A stretch of DNA of 64,000 bases from Candidatus Zhuqueibacterota bacterium (GCA_022616415.1 JAKEEU010000194.1:1-64000), one strand, 5' to 3'; counted from the stretch's first letter, positions 15,938 to 25,929 are shown. Program-made: numbers and translations. Notes: generated by a model from the letters alone, not told the origin.

Positions 15938-18900
15938 TTATTTACGTCTCTCCACCACGGCGTATACCATCGGAATGACCACCAACGTCAGCAGCGTGCC
16001 GATGGTCAAGCCGCCGATCACCGTCACCGCCAGGGGCGTGCGCAACTCCGCGCCTTCGCCGAAGCCGAGCGCCATCGGCAGCAAGCCGAGAATCGTCGTC
16101 AGCGTGGTCATAAAAATCGGCCGCATGCGAATCTGACCGGCTTGCTTGATGGCCTCGAGCTTTGACACGCCCTCTTTGCGCAGTTGATTAATGTAGTCGA
16201 TCAACACAATGGCGTTGTTGACGACGATGCCGGCGAGCATGATGACGCCGATGAGCACGACGACGCTGATGACGGTGCGGGTCACCAGCAGTGTGATGAT
16301 CACACCAATGAGGCCGAAGGGAATCGTGAACATGATGACGAACGGGTGCACGAGCGACTCGAATTGGCTGGCCATAACGAGATAAACAAGAAAGACCGCC
16401 AATCCAATCGCCAGCTTCATGCTGTCGAACGATGTCGCCATTTCGCGCTGCTGGCCGCCTATGCGGACAAGAAAATCCGGCGGCAGTTGAAGCTGGTCGA
16501 TTTGTTTTTGAATATCCGCGGTGACGCTGCCGAGATCGCGGCCGGAAAGATTGGCAGTCACCAAAGCCACGCGCTCCTGATCGATGCGGCGTATCTCGCT
16601 GGGGCCGCGCTCGAGACGAACTTCCGCGATGGAAGCCAGTGGCACCGGCACGTCGCTCGCCGGATTGACGATCAGACGGCGCAGGTCATTGACGTTGCGG
16701 CGCTGCTCTTCGCTGGCGCGCACGCGAATGTCGATCTTGCGATCCTGCCGGGTGAATTCGGTTGCGACCTCGCCTTGCACTTTATTGCGCACCACACTGC
16801 CGATGCCGTTGATGTCCAAGCCCAACGCCGCCACGCGCCGGCGATTGAAAACGATTTGCACTTCCGGGTTGCCGCCTTCGGTCGAGGCCTTCACGTCTTT
16901 CAAGCCGGGAATCTCGCGCATTTGTTGCGCCAATTCCAACGAAACGCGTTCAAGCTCGGTCAGATTGTAGCCGCGAACTTCGACCTCGATCGGTGTTTTA
17001 AAACTGAAGAGGGTTGGCCGAGAAAATTTAAATTCCATGCCGGGCAAATGATTCAACTCCACGCGCAGGCGATCCATCACGCTCTGCTCGCGCTCACCGA
17101 TGTTGCCGGGTTTCAATTTCACGTGAACTTGCCCGAGATTCTCGCGCTCTTCGCTGGAGGAAAATCCGGCTTGCTCCGAAGCGCCGGCAATGGTGTAAAC
17201 CGTCTCGGTTTCCGGCAGTTGGCTCACCACTGCGGCCACGGCTTGCAAAGCCCTGTCCGTTGCTTCAACCGGTGAGCCGACCGGCAGCTTGGTGTCGATA
17301 TAAAATTCTCCCTGGCTCATTTCCGGAACCAGCTCGGTGCCGACAAAAGAAACGCCGCCGAGCGACAGCAAGAACAAAAACAACGTCGCGGCCAGCAAGC
17401 GCCCGCGCCACGGCATGACGGCATCGATCAGCTTGGGATAACGTGATTGCAATTTTCCGAAACCGGATTCGAAGGCGCGATACACCGGCGCAAAAATGAA
17501 ATTTATGCCCTGGCCGATTTTTGCGAGCAACCATCGCACCCCGCTTAGCAAAGTTGCCGCAACGTTGACGAGACCAGCGCCAATCTTCTGCCGCCATTTG
17601 CCGAAACCGGAAGCCGGTACGGTGGCATCACTTGTCGCACTCGTGGTCTCGTCGAGGCGAATCGCAATGCTCGACAGCATTGGAATCAGCGTCAGCGCCA
17701 CCAGCAAAGAGGCCATCAATGAAAACGTCACGGTCAAAGCCTGGTCGTTGAAAAGCTGGCCGGCGATGCCTTCCACAAAAATGATCGGCAAAAAAACACA
17801 GACCGTGGTCAACGTCGAGGCCGTCACAGCAACGCCGACTTCGCTGGCGCCTTTGTCCGAGGCCGCAGCCGGCGACAATCCCTGCTTGCGATAGCGGTCG
17901 ATCGCTTCCAGCACGACGATGGAGTTATCGACCAACATGCCGACGCCCAGCGCCAGCCCGCCGAGCGACATGATGTTGAGCGTCACGCCGGAGACGTACA
18001 TCAAAAAGAAGGTGACGATGACCGAGATGGGGATGGAGAGGCTGATGATCACCGTGCTTTTGAGATTGCGCAGAAACAGCCACAGCACCAGAACGGCCAA
18101 AATGCCGCCGTAAATCGCGGTGTTCAACACTTCGTCGACGGATTGCTGAATGAATTCCGATTGGTCGGCGATGATAACCAGCTTGTCCTTGACGCCGAAT
18201 TTCTCCCACTCAGCGCGGATGGCGTCCAATTTTTCTTTGACGCGGCGCGCGACCATGACGGTGTTTTGATCCGCTTCCTTGTAAATGGCGATCTCAACAC
18301 TTTCCAAATTATTGACGCGAGTGATGAGGTTGCGCTCTTTGTGGCTTTTGTGGACTTTGGCCACGTCGCGCAGCACCACCGGCACGTTGTTGCGCAGGCC
18401 GACGACGATGTCGTTGATTTCGTCGACGGTTTGAAATTCATTCAGCGTGCGGACGATGAACTCGGCTTCGCCCTCTTTCAACGTGCCGCCGGTGAGGTTG
18501 ACGTTCTCCTGCCCGAGGCGCGTGGTGACTTGCGTGATGGGAATGCCCAGCGAGGCCAGTTTGGCCGCATCCAGCTCGACCTGGATTTCCTCTTCGAGGC
18601 CGCCGGACACTTGTACGGCAGCGACGCCATCGAGACTTTCGAGTTCTTGTTTGATTCTTTCTTCGGCGACGAGGCGAAGCGCAATCAAGTTCTCTTCGCC
18701 GTAGAGCGCGATGCGCATGATCGGGTCGAGCGAGGGATCGAAACGCAACACGACCGGCACTTCGGCGTCGCGCGGCAGCGCCAACATGTCGAGCTTTTCG
18801 CGAATGTCGAGCGAGGCGAAATCCATGTTGGTGTTCCACTCAAATTCGATGATGACGTCGGAAACGCCGGGGCGCGAGATCGAGCTGGTGCGCACGACGC

Positions 18901-19126
18901 CAGAGACGACGCCGACGGACTCTTCGATGGGCTTGGAAACGAGATTTTCCACTTCGCCGGGCGCGGTGCCGGGATACCCGGTGCGGACGGTCAAAGTCGG
19001 ATAAGAAATATCCGGCAAAAGATTGATGGGCAAACGATCGAAAGCCACCCAGCCGAAGATGACCGAGGCCAAAAATATCATGGTGATGGTCACGGGCCGG
19101 GCGATGGAGAATTTGACGAGTTTCAT
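15938..19126 (-). CDS. RND efflux transporter (AcrB/HAE1-like), second copy
   Basis: At 1062 residues with the AcrB-type plan, this is an inner-membrane proton-driven pump. TM1 begins RPVTITMIFLASVIFGW, followed by a porter domain (PDISYPTLTVRTGYPG), TM4 with the proton-relay segment GVGMLVDNSIVVLEAI, a large second periplasmic loop and a matching C-terminal half. A hydrophilic and then hydrophobic insert at about 510-560 lies in the central cytoplasmic/amphipathic region. It has no adaptor gene of its own directly upstream and would have to share the adaptor at 22578-24116. A paired palindromic operator and hairpins fill the 266 bases upstream, so it seems separately regulated from the first pump. 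Confidence 0.93.
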   Translation of the reverse strand: MKLVKFSIARPVTITMIFLASVIFGWVAFDRLPINLLPDISYPTLTVRTGYPGTAPGEVENLVSKPIEESVGVVSGVVRTSSISRPGVSDVIIEFEWNTNMDFASLDIREKLDMLALPRDAEVPVVLRFDPSLDPIMRIALYGEENLIALRLVAEERIKQELESLDGVAAVQVSGGLEEEIQVELDAAKLASLGIPITQVTTRLGQENVNLTGGTLKEGEAEFIVRTLNEFQTVDEINDIVVGLRNNVPVVLRDVAKVHKSHKERNLITRVNNLESVEIAIYKEADQNTVMVARRVKEKLDAIRAEWEKFGVKDKLVIIADQSEFIQQSVDEVLNTAIYGGILAVLVLWLFLRNLKSTVIISLSIPISVIVTFFLMYVSGVTLNIMSLGGLALGVGMLVDNSIVVLEAIDRYRKQGLSPAAASDKGASEVGVAVTASTLTTVCVFLPIIFVEGIAGQLFNDQALTVTFSLMASLLVALTLIPMLSSIAIRLDETTSATSDATVPASGFGKWRQKIGAGLVNVAATLLSGVRWLLAKIGQGINFIFAPVYRAFESGFGKLQSRYPKLIDAVMPWRGRLLAATLFLFLLSLGGVSFVGTELVPEMSQGEFYIDTKLPVGSPVEATDRALQAVAAVVSQLPETETVYTIAGASEQAGFSSSEERENLGQVHVKLKPGNIGEREQSVMDRLRVELNHLPGMEFKFSRPTLFSFKTPIEVEVRGYNLTELERVSLELAQQMREIPGLKDVKASTEGGNPEVQIVFNRRRVAALGLDINGIGSVVRNKVQGEVATEFTRQDRKIDIRVRASEEQRRNVNDLRRLIVNPASDVPVPLASIAEVRLERGPSEIRRIDQERVALVTANLSGRDLGSVTADIQKQIDQLQLPPDFLVRIGGQQREMATSFDSMKLAIGLAVFLVYLVMASQFESLVHPFVIMFTIPFGLIGVIITLLVTRTVISVVVLIGVIMLAGIVVNNAIVLIDYINQLRKEGVSKLEAIKQAGQIRMRPIFMTTLTTILGLLPMALGFGEGAELRTPLAVTVIGGLTIGTLLTLVVIPMVYAVVERRK

Positions 19127-19168
19127 GAATTGGTTGCTGGTTTTCTGGTTGCTATATTTTCCATGATC

Positions 19169-19285
19169 ATTGTTCCATTTTTATGGAACAATATTACAAA
19201 TTTTGTTACAATTCAGGCGGTTCTCAATAGGCAAAATGATTTTGGGCAAAACTATTAAAAAAACTTTGAATTGTTTTGCCCCAAA
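19169..19285. other. Two hairpins in the leader of the second RND gene
   Basis: ATTGTTCCAT and ATGGAACAAT are perfect 10-base arms around TTTT (19169-19192). TTTGGGCAAAACTATT and AATTGTTTTGCCCCAAA face each other at 19241-19285. Both lie between the operator pair and the start codon, so they would be in the mRNA leader. They may be repeat debris, attenuators or protein-binding sites. Confidence 0.55.
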
Positions 19286-19321
19286 TAGTTTTGTCTTTCA
19301 ATGTACCTTCCCAGAAACTAC

Positions 19322-19379
19322 TGACCGGTCACTTTTCCATCGATATATCGAATCATAAATTTGCTGTAGTGACCGGTCA
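19322..19379 (-). promoter_or_regulatory. Paired TGACCGGTCA operator over a candidate promoter
   Basis: TGACCGGTCA, a perfect palindrome, occurs at 19322-19331 and 19370-19379. With flanks the two form a 12-base inverted pair (CTGACCGGTCAC and GTGACCGGTCAG). Between them lies a third perfect palindrome, TCGATATATCGA (19340-19351). On the minus strand CTGACC, 17 bases, TATGAT could be a promoter with one operator over its -35 box. The pattern resembles TetR/AcrR-family operators upstream of efflux genes. No such regulator is encoded in the window. Confidence 0.7.
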
Positions 19380-19392
19380 GCATTTTGATATC

Positions 19393-22300
19393 TTACCTCC
19401 CGCTTGCCACGGCCACCCGCTTCACCCAAATCCCGATGTCATCCAAAATCGAATAGAGAATCGGCATCAAAATCAGCGTCAGCGGCGTGGAGGTGAGCAG
19501 GCCGCCGACGACGGCGATGCCGACCGGCGCATACATGGCGGTGCGGCCTTCCTGCGGGCCCCAAATTTGGGGGAAGAGATAGGGAACCACCATCGGCGCG
19601 AGGCCGATGATCGTCGTCAGCGTCGTCATCAAAATCGGCCGCAGGCGATTGGCGCCGCCGCGAATCAGCGCTTCGCGGCGTGAGAGGCCCTGCCGGCGCA
19701 GATGATTGACGTAATCAATGAGAATGATGCCGTTGTTCACGACCAAGCCGCAAACAACGAGCAAGCCCAGCCAGCCCATATTGGAAAGCGTAGTGTTCGT
19801 TGCCCAAAACAAAAGAATGACGCCGACCACGGCAAACGGAATGGAAAACAAAATCGTGAACGGATGGACGAACGACTCGAACAACGCGGCCATGACGATA
19901 TAAATGAGAATGATGGCCAATAAAATGGAGAATTGCCCTTCCAGCGAGCTTTGCTGCATGAGCATCCAGTTGCGGCCAAGATCCCACGAAAAGCCGGGCG
20001 GCAGCTTGACCTCGGCCATGCGCGCGGTAATATCCTGGCTGACCATCCACAAGCTGGTGCGCTCGGTATTGGCAAAAACGGTGACGGTGGATTCGCGATC
20101 TTCGCGCTGAATCGCCTCCGGCCCTTTTTTCATGCGAAATTTTGCCAGGGTGCCAAGCTTCAACATTTCACCGGCGCCATTTGCAGAACCGTTAGTCGCC
20201 ACAGCGGCCGTGGCGCGCACCGGCATATTTTGTAATTGCTGCAGATTGACGCGATCTTCTTCCTTCAACTGCACGAGAATATCCACTTCCTTGTCGCTGG
20301 TCTTGAATTTGGAAGTGGCGCGGCTGGAAAGCGCCGAGGCAATCGTGCTGGCCACTTGTTGCGCGCTCAGGCCGTAGCGCTCGACGCGCTCGCGATCCAC
20401 CGTCACCTGAATTTCCTCGTCGCCGCGCTCCCAGGAAGTATCGACGTCTTTAATGCCTTCAATATCTTTGATCAGTTCGCGAATTTCTTCGCCATAAATT
20501 TGCAGCGCCGCGGTGGACGGCCCTTTGAGATTGATGCTTACGCCCATCTGATCGCCGCCACGGCCGTGCATGCGGCCGATTTTAAATTCAACGCCAGCCA
20601 TCGCGGGCAAAGCTTTCCGCACGAGATCATAAAGTTCCGTGGTCGATTTCTTCGCGTCCTCTTCGGGGGCAAAGAAAATTTCCAATTCACCGCGGCGGGT
20701 GCTGACTTCCGAGGCGATAGTGACGATCTCCAATTCCTCACGGCGATTCATCAAAATGGTTTCGGCGGAATCGAACACGGCCCGCGCCTGCTCGAGATCG
20801 AAGCTGCGCGGCAACAACACGTTGATTTCCAAACGGCGCTCCGGCGAGCTCGGCATCCAGTCGCGGCCGATGCTGCCGTACATTTTCCAGGCGCCGAAGA
20901 GAATGCCGATAAACAACACGAAGAACGCCAGGCGATGGCCGAGGGCAAATTGCAAAGCTCGCTGATAGCTGTTGCCCAATTTAGTCGCCATGACGGCGCG
21001 CGGTTTTTCTTCGCCGAAAAACAGGCGCGAGGCGGCCAGCGGGATGAGCGTCAACGCAATGAGCAGCGACGCCACGGTCGCCACGCAAATGGCCAGGCCA
21101 AAATCGCCCATGAAACGCATCATGCCGCTGCCTTGCAGAAAGATCACGGGAATGAATACGATGATGTTGGTCAACGTCGCAGCCATGACCGCAACGCCGA
21201 CTTCCTTGGCGCCGGTGATGGCGGCGGCCGTCGCCGAGAGCCCTTCTTCCTGTTTGTGCCGGAAAATATTTTCAACCACGACCACAGCCGGATCGACCAG
21301 CATGCCGACGGCGAACATCAACCCCGAAAGCGAGACCAAATTGAGCGTCACTTGCGAGTCGAACGGATTGAGCCGTAGAATGTACATGAAGAGAAACGTG
21401 CAGACGATCGACACCGGAATGGCAATGCTGATAATGAGCGTCGTCCGCACCTTGCGCAAGAACAGGAAAAGAATGAGATTCGCCAGCACGCCGCCAAAAA
21501 TACCGGCGTAGGCGAGATTGCGCAAGCTGGTCAGAATGTCCGTCGATTGATCGCGAAAGATTTGCAAGGTGACATTTTGAAATTGCGGCTCTTCCCGCAA
21601 CTCCTGCAATACCGTTTTCACTTTTTGGATCACTTCCACCACATTCGCGGTAGAAGCTTTAAAAACCCGAACGGAGATGGCGTCCTGGCGGTTGAGGCGG
21701 TCGTATTCTTCGATTTCCGGAACGTCGAAGCGCACCTCGGCGAGATCTTTGAGCGTGAGATTGTGGCCGGAGATCGGCACCTCGGCAATCTCTTCGACGG
21801 TTTGAAATTCGCCCATGACCCGCACGGTGTATTTCTTGCCGCCATCCATCACGTAGCCGCCGGAAATGTTGAGGTTGTTGTTGCGCAAGCTGCGGCTCAG
21901 ATCTCTGGCATCGACGCCGAGCGAGCGCATGAGATTTTGATCGAGATCGACGAGCACTTGCTTTTGGTCAACGCCGCGCATCTCAACGTTGGCCACGCCG
22001 TCGATGCGCTGGAGCCGGGGCGCAATGACTTTTTCCACCAACGTGGCCAGCTCGGCTTTGGAGCCTGGCCAGGCGACGCTGAACTGGAAAACCGGCCGAT
22101 CTTGCGTGGACCAGCGCCGGATAAACATGCGCTCGACATCGGAGGGCAAATCCTGGCGCACGCGGTCGAGGCGGTCGCGCACTTCCACCGCAGCGATATC
22201 CATATCCGTGCCCTCGCGAAATTCGAGGCGAACATTGGCGCCGGTTGCCGAAGAAGTGGAGGTGATCTTGTCGAGATGGGTGAGCGTGCCCATGATTTCT

Positions 22301-22503
22301 TCAACCGGCTGGGTGATGAAACGCTCCACCTCCTGCGGCGAGGACGATGGATAAGGAACGGAGATGCTCAGGTTGACCGACTGAAACTCCGGAAGGTAAG
22401 TCAGCGGCAGGCGCTGCAGCGCCAGCAGACCGAGGACGATAATGCTGACGATCACCATCGTCGTGGTGATGGGGCGTTTGACGGAGTATTCGGAAATATG
22501 CAT
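19393..22503 (-). CDS. RND efflux transporter (AcrB/HAE1-like), first copy
   Basis: This 1036-residue pump belongs to the same family as its neighbour but is clearly diverged. Features include KRPITTTMVIVSIIVLGLL (TM1), porter start YLPEFQSVNLSISVPYPSSS, TM4 GLMFAVGMLVDPAVVVVENI with a single relay Asp, and C-terminal TM cluster GLLVVCGLVVNNGIILIDYV. It is 74 bases downstream of the adaptor gene and in the same direction, so pump and adaptor are co-transcribed. An outer-membrane TolC-like factor is not encoded nearby. Two different RND pumps behind one adaptor could form alternative or mixed trimers (inference). Confidence 0.93.
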   Translation of the reverse strand: MHISEYSVKRPITTTMVIVSIIVLGLLALQRLPLTYLPEFQSVNLSISVPYPSSSPQEVERFITQPVEEIMGTLTHLDKITSTSSATGANVRLEFREGTDMDIAAVEVRDRLDRVRQDLPSDVERMFIRRWSTQDRPVFQFSVAWPGSKAELATLVEKVIAPRLQRIDGVANVEMRGVDQKQVLVDLDQNLMRSLGVDARDLSRSLRNNNLNISGGYVMDGGKKYTVRVMGEFQTVEEIAEVPISGHNLTLKDLAEVRFDVPEIEEYDRLNRQDAISVRVFKASTANVVEVIQKVKTVLQELREEPQFQNVTLQIFRDQSTDILTSLRNLAYAGIFGGVLANLILFLFLRKVRTTLIISIAIPVSIVCTFLFMYILRLNPFDSQVTLNLVSLSGLMFAVGMLVDPAVVVVENIFRHKQEEGLSATAAAITGAKEVGVAVMAATLTNIIVFIPVIFLQGSGMMRFMGDFGLAICVATVASLLIALTLIPLAASRLFFGEEKPRAVMATKLGNSYQRALQFALGHRLAFFVLFIGILFGAWKMYGSIGRDWMPSSPERRLEINVLLPRSFDLEQARAVFDSAETILMNRREELEIVTIASEVSTRRGELEIFFAPEEDAKKSTTELYDLVRKALPAMAGVEFKIGRMHGRGGDQMGVSINLKGPSTAALQIYGEEIRELIKDIEGIKDVDTSWERGDEEIQVTVDRERVERYGLSAQQVASTIASALSSRATSKFKTSDKEVDILVQLKEEDRVNLQQLQNMPVRATAAVATNGSANGAGEMLKLGTLAKFRMKKGPEAIQREDRESTVTVFANTERTSLWMVSQDITARMAEVKLPPGFSWDLGRNWMLMQQSSLEGQFSILLAIILIYIVMAALFESFVHPFTILFSIPFAVVGVILLFWATNTTLSNMGWLGLLVVCGLVVNNGIILIDYVNHLRRQGLSRREALIRGGANRLRPILMTTLTTIIGLAPMVVPYLFPQIWGPQEGRTAMYAPVGIAVVGGLLTSTPLTLILMPILYSILDDIGIWVKRVAVASGR

Positions 22504-22577
22504 AACGGCCTCAACAAGGGCAATTAATAGTTTTTTTCGTTGCGGTTCTCTTGTCGTTGCAAAGTCAAGAAGCTACA

Positions 22578-24116
22578 TCACTGTTGCGGCGGGCCGCCGC
22601 GCATCATGCCGCCCATTTTTTGAAACCACTCGCGCAGGAATTGGCTCTGTTTTTCCAGATCGTTTTTGAAGTCGTCGTCCTTCATCTTTTTCTCCCAAGC
22701 TTCCTTAAATTCCGGAGAACGTTGTGAGAGCCGTTCCACGGCATTTTTGATGCGCTCCGGATCCAGCGGGCCTTGTCCCCATCGGCCCGGTCCGCCTTGC
22801 CGCATCTGGCCTTCGGGCCGCGATTGTCCCGCTTGCCCATCAGTAACCTGCGGCGACGCGCCAGCAGAATTTGCTGGCACAGTGGCTTGTAGCGAAGGTG
22901 AGCTCGCAGCCAACTTCTTCTCCGTTGCCGAAGATTTTGCCGGTTGTTGCCCCGCTGCCATTTTATAAGCGCTCGTGTCTGCCGGCGTCATCGAAGTTGA
23001 AACCTGTGTCGTGCCGGAAATCCGAATCGGCAAACCTTCGCGCAATCCCTCCTGCCCTACCGTCACCACCTGTTCGCCTTCATTCAGCCCGCTCAAAACT
23101 TCAACGCGGTCGCTTTCTTGAAAGCCGAGCTGCAGCGTGACTTTGCGCGCCACGCCGTTGTCGTAAACGTAAACTTGATCGGCATCACTCTCCAAAATCA
23201 GCGCCTTTTTCGGAATCACCAGCGCGTCGGCGTGCGTCTCGGTGATAATAAACGTCGTGACGAACATGCCGGGCTTCAACAAGCCGGTGCGATCATTAAT
23301 GTCAATAGTTACTTTCATGGTACCGCTGGCGGGATCGACGATCGGGCTGATCATTCTGACCTTGCCGCTAAATTCGTTGCCGGTCAGCGCTTCGGCGGTA
23401 ATTCTCGCTTGCTGGCCGACGCGCACCTGCCGCATGTCGCGCTCCGGAACGTGAATGACGGCGCGCAGCGGATCGAAATCCGCCACGCGAAAAACTGCCT
23501 GGTTAAGATTAACGCGCTGGCCCAGCTCGATCAACCGGCCGGTCACGACGCCGGCGATCGGCGAGCGGATGTCAGTGTAATCCACCTTTAGCTTCGCCGT
23601 TTCGTAGGCCGCCTGCGCCGATTCGTACTGATAGCGCATGTCTTCGAGATTTTCCTTGCTCACTAAATTTTTCTCGAACATATTTTTGGTACGCTCGAAA
23701 TTCGATTTCGCCGTTTGTGCGCGGATTTCACTCTCGCGCAATTGCAATATCAGCTCTTGCTCATCGAGCTGGGCAAGCGCCTGGCCGGCGCGCACAACGT
23801 CGCCCTCTTCCGCCAGCAGCTTGCCCACCTGTCCGGAAACTTTGGCCAACACTTCGACTTCGCGCTCGGCTTGGAGGGTGGTGGTGTTCAGCAAGAACGT
23901 CGAGATATCAGCGCGCGTGACGGCTTCTACTTGCACGGGAACGCCGCCGGCGCCGGCCATGCTATCTCTTCCACCCATCGTGCCAGAGCCGCGCTGGCCT
24001 TGGGCTCCACTATCGCGGCCAGATTCATCCTTTTTGCCGCAGGAAACTGAAACCAGTAATGCTAAGATCAACAAGATTCTTGCGGAGAAAAAATGTTTGA
24101 TGTGTTGCGGTAGCAT
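22578..24116 (-). CDS. RND periplasmic adaptor (membrane fusion protein)
   Basis: This 512-residue protein has an N-terminal hydrophobic segment with a Cys (SVSCGKKD) that may be a lipid anchor, although the lipobox is not classical. The adaptor fold is visible: lipoyl half EVLAKVSGQVGKLLAEEGDV, coiled-coil hairpin (LRESEIRAQTAKSNFERTKN), second lipoyl half YTDIRSPIAGVV, and the beta-barrel around IHVPERDMRQVRVGQQARI. The C-terminal 130 residues are an unusual low-complexity tail rich in Gly, Met, Gln and Pro (PGRWGQGPLDPE, then MGGMMRGGPPQQ) with a helical piece between. It serves the RND pump directly downstream. Confidence 0.92.
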   Translation of the reverse strand: MLPQHIKHFFSARILLILALLVSVSCGKKDESGRDSGAQGQRGSGTMGGRDSMAGAGGVPVQVEAVTRADISTFLLNTTTLQAEREVEVLAKVSGQVGKLLAEEGDVVRAGQALAQLDEQELILQLRESEIRAQTAKSNFERTKNMFEKNLVSKENLEDMRYQYESAQAAYETAKLKVDYTDIRSPIAGVVTGRLIELGQRVNLNQAVFRVADFDPLRAVIHVPERDMRQVRVGQQARITAEALTGNEFSGKVRMISPIVDPASGTMKVTIDINDRTGLLKPGMFVTTFIITETHADALVIPKKALILESDADQVYVYDNGVARKVTLQLGFQESDRVEVLSGLNEGEQVVTVGQEGLREGLPIRISGTTQVSTSMTPADTSAYKMAAGQQPAKSSATEKKLAASSPSLQATVPANSAGASPQVTDGQAGQSRPEGQMRQGGPGRWGQGPLDPERIKNAVERLSQRSPEFKEAWEKKMKDDDFKNDLEKQSQFLREWFQKMGGMMRGGPPQQ

Positions 24117-24222
24117 CGATGCATCTCCGGAATTTTCGTCAGGATGAGAATACTTGGAATCTCGACCATGCGGTTAAATTCACCAAGCAGCAAACCACGT
24201 TTAAAAATCCTGCAGAATTAGC

Positions 24223-24289
24223 CCAACGGATTGAAAAACGACCAACGGATTTTATTTTCAAATCCGTTGGTTGTTTCTCAATCTGTTGG
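24223..24289. repeat. CCAACGGAT-type inverted repeat
   Basis: A 30-base left arm (CCAACGGATTGAAAAACG...) faces a nearly identical inverted arm across a short loop, with about three mismatches. The core CCAACGGAT is also present at 25676-25704 and 43722-43892, so this is a dispersed element family. It sits in the gap between the permease and adaptor genes. Confidence 0.75.
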
Positions 24290-24336
24290 ACATTTGTTTT
24301 TAAAGCTTTTTTGGTTTCGGCTCGTCCGGCTTATGT

Positions 24337-25557
24337 TTATTCATATCGTAGCGCGACGATCACATCTTGCCGGGCGGCGCGATAGGCCGGATAGAGGCCG
24401 AAGACAATGCCGACGGCGGCGGCAAAGAAAAAACTGACCACAATCGGCTCGGGCGAAATCAGCGTTTTCCAACCCGCCCAATTTGCCAGCATCTTTGAAG
24501 CGCCCACGCCGGAGAGCACGCCGATGATGCCGCCGGTGAGAGAAAGCGCCAGGGCCTCCATTAAAAACTGAGTCAAAATGTCCCGCCGTTTCGCGCCGAT
24601 GGCTTTGCGAATGCCGATCTCGCGCGTGCGTTCCGTCACCGAAACGAGCATGATATTCATAATGCCGATGCCGCCGACGATCAGCGAGACGATCGCAATG
24701 CCGGCGAGCAGCATGGTGAAGGTTTTGGAATTTTCCTCGAGCGTGGCGAGAATATCGGCCTGGTTGCGAATGCTGAAATCATTGTCCTGGCTGTCGCGCA
24801 GGCGGTGCTGCTGCCGTAGAACCTGCTCGACATCGTAAAAAGCTTTTTCCATGAGCGCGGCGCTCGCCACCTGCAGCGAGGCGTTGTTGATGTAATCGAC
24901 GCCGAACAGCCGCATTTGCGCCGTGGCGAGCGGGATCAAGACTTGATCGTCCGGGTTCATCCAGCCGCTGGCCTGGCCTTTGGTTTCGAGCACGCCGACG
25001 ATTTGAAAATTCATGCGGCCGATGCGCAAGGTTTTGCCAACCGGATCGTCTTTCGGATCGAACAAATTGTCCCGCACCGTCGAGCCGATCAGGCAAACGC
25101 GGGCGCGCGCCGCCTCTTCTGGCGCCGTGAAATAGCGTCCGGCCACGGCTTTGACGTTGCGCACTTCGCCGTAGTTCGGCGTCGTGCCGACGATGCGCGT
25201 GTTCCAATTGCGATTGCCATATTTGACTTGCGTGCCGCGCCGAAATTCCGGCACCACGGCAACGACGTCTTCGCATTGCGCCAAAACCGCTTCGACATCC
25301 TTGCGCGTGAGCCTGACGCTGCTGCCCACTGCCGCCATCACCGGGCCGGACCTGGAAGAGCCCGACTCCACATAAAGCAAATTCGACCCCAAAGCTTGAA
25401 TGCGCTCCGTGGTCGCTTGTTGCGCGCCTTCACCGAGCGCGATCATCGTAATCACCGAGCCGACGCCGATGATGATGCCGAGCATCGTCAGCGCTGAGCG
25501 CATCTTGTTGGCCCGCACCGAGTCAAATGCGACGCCGATGCCTTCGCGAAAATCCAT
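24337..25557 (-). CDS. ABC transporter permease, MacB/FtsX type (no ATPase domain)
   Basis: This 406-residue protein has four transmembrane helices: one near the N-terminus (SALTMLGIIIGVGSVITMI) and three at the C-terminus (MLLAGIAIVSLIVGGIGIMN and following). A periplasmic MacB-like core domain lies between them. The REIGIRKAIGAKRRDILTQFL motif is typical of MacB/FtsX permeases. It lies downstream of a MacA-like adaptor gene. MacB-type systems need an ATPase, either fused at the N-terminus or from a separate gene usually placed between adaptor and permease. Neither is present here, and the 372-base gap holds only repeats. The ATPase may be encoded elsewhere. Confidence 0.9.
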   Translation of the reverse strand: MDFREGIGVAFDSVRANKMRSALTMLGIIIGVGSVITMIALGEGAQQATTERIQALGSNLLYVESGSSRSGPVMAAVGSSVRLTRKDVEAVLAQCEDVVAVVPEFRRGTQVKYGNRNWNTRIVGTTPNYGEVRNVKAVAGRYFTAPEEAARARVCLIGSTVRDNLFDPKDDPVGKTLRIGRMNFQIVGVLETKGQASGWMNPDDQVLIPLATAQMRLFGVDYINNASLQVASAALMEKAFYDVEQVLRQQHRLRDSQDNDFSIRNQADILATLEENSKTFTMLLAGIAIVSLIVGGIGIMNIMLVSVTERTREIGIRKAIGAKRRDILTQFLMEALALSLTGGIIGVLSGVGASKMLANWAGWKTLISPEPIVVSFFFAAAVGIVFGLYPAYRAARQDVIVALRYE

Positions 25558-25929
25558 AAAAATTTTGCTCCAAAGATTTTTAATTTCATGTTTGCTTGTT
25601 TGCCCGTTAGCCTGTTTGCCAGTTGGTTAAGTTCACTTATACAACCAAACTCAAAAAAGTTCTAAAAATTTTATGCCCAACGGATAAAAGCTGCCAACGG
25701 ATTTAAACAAAATGGTTTGCAATAGCAAGCTTCATTTTTCTGCCCGCCATTTTTCTGTCTGTACTTCTGCCACAGAAAAATTCAGAAGGCAGAATGATTC
25801 TTCGGCAGAATAAATTGTGTAATCATTCGCCAAAAAATTATTCTGCCTGTTTGATTCCGGCTTGTCCGGCTTAGGATTTATTAACGGGCAAGCTGGATAA
25901 CCGGATAACCGGCTAACTGGCCGACGCTT
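25558..25929. repeat. 372-bp intergenic block of nested palindromic repeats
   Basis: No gene is visible in this gap. It contains a CCAACGGAT pair (25676-25704). It also has GGCAGAATGATT facing AATCATTCGCC (about 25789-25840). Finally, CCCGTTAGCCTGTTTGCC near 25605 faces GATAACCGGCTAACTGGC near 25905. GCCCGTTAGCCTGTT recurs exactly at 56689-56703. The block sits where an ABC ATPase gene would be expected. Confidence 0.7.

Noticed and set aside
16184-17275. Long plus-strand ORF rich in His and Asp
   Set aside because: Shadow of the RND transporter on the other strand; composition is that of an antisense frame.
18143-19258. 371-codon plus-strand ORF
   Set aside because: Antisense to the N-terminal half of the same RND transporter.
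20236-21378. 380-codon plus-strand ORF
   Set aside because: Antisense to the first RND transporter; no domain.
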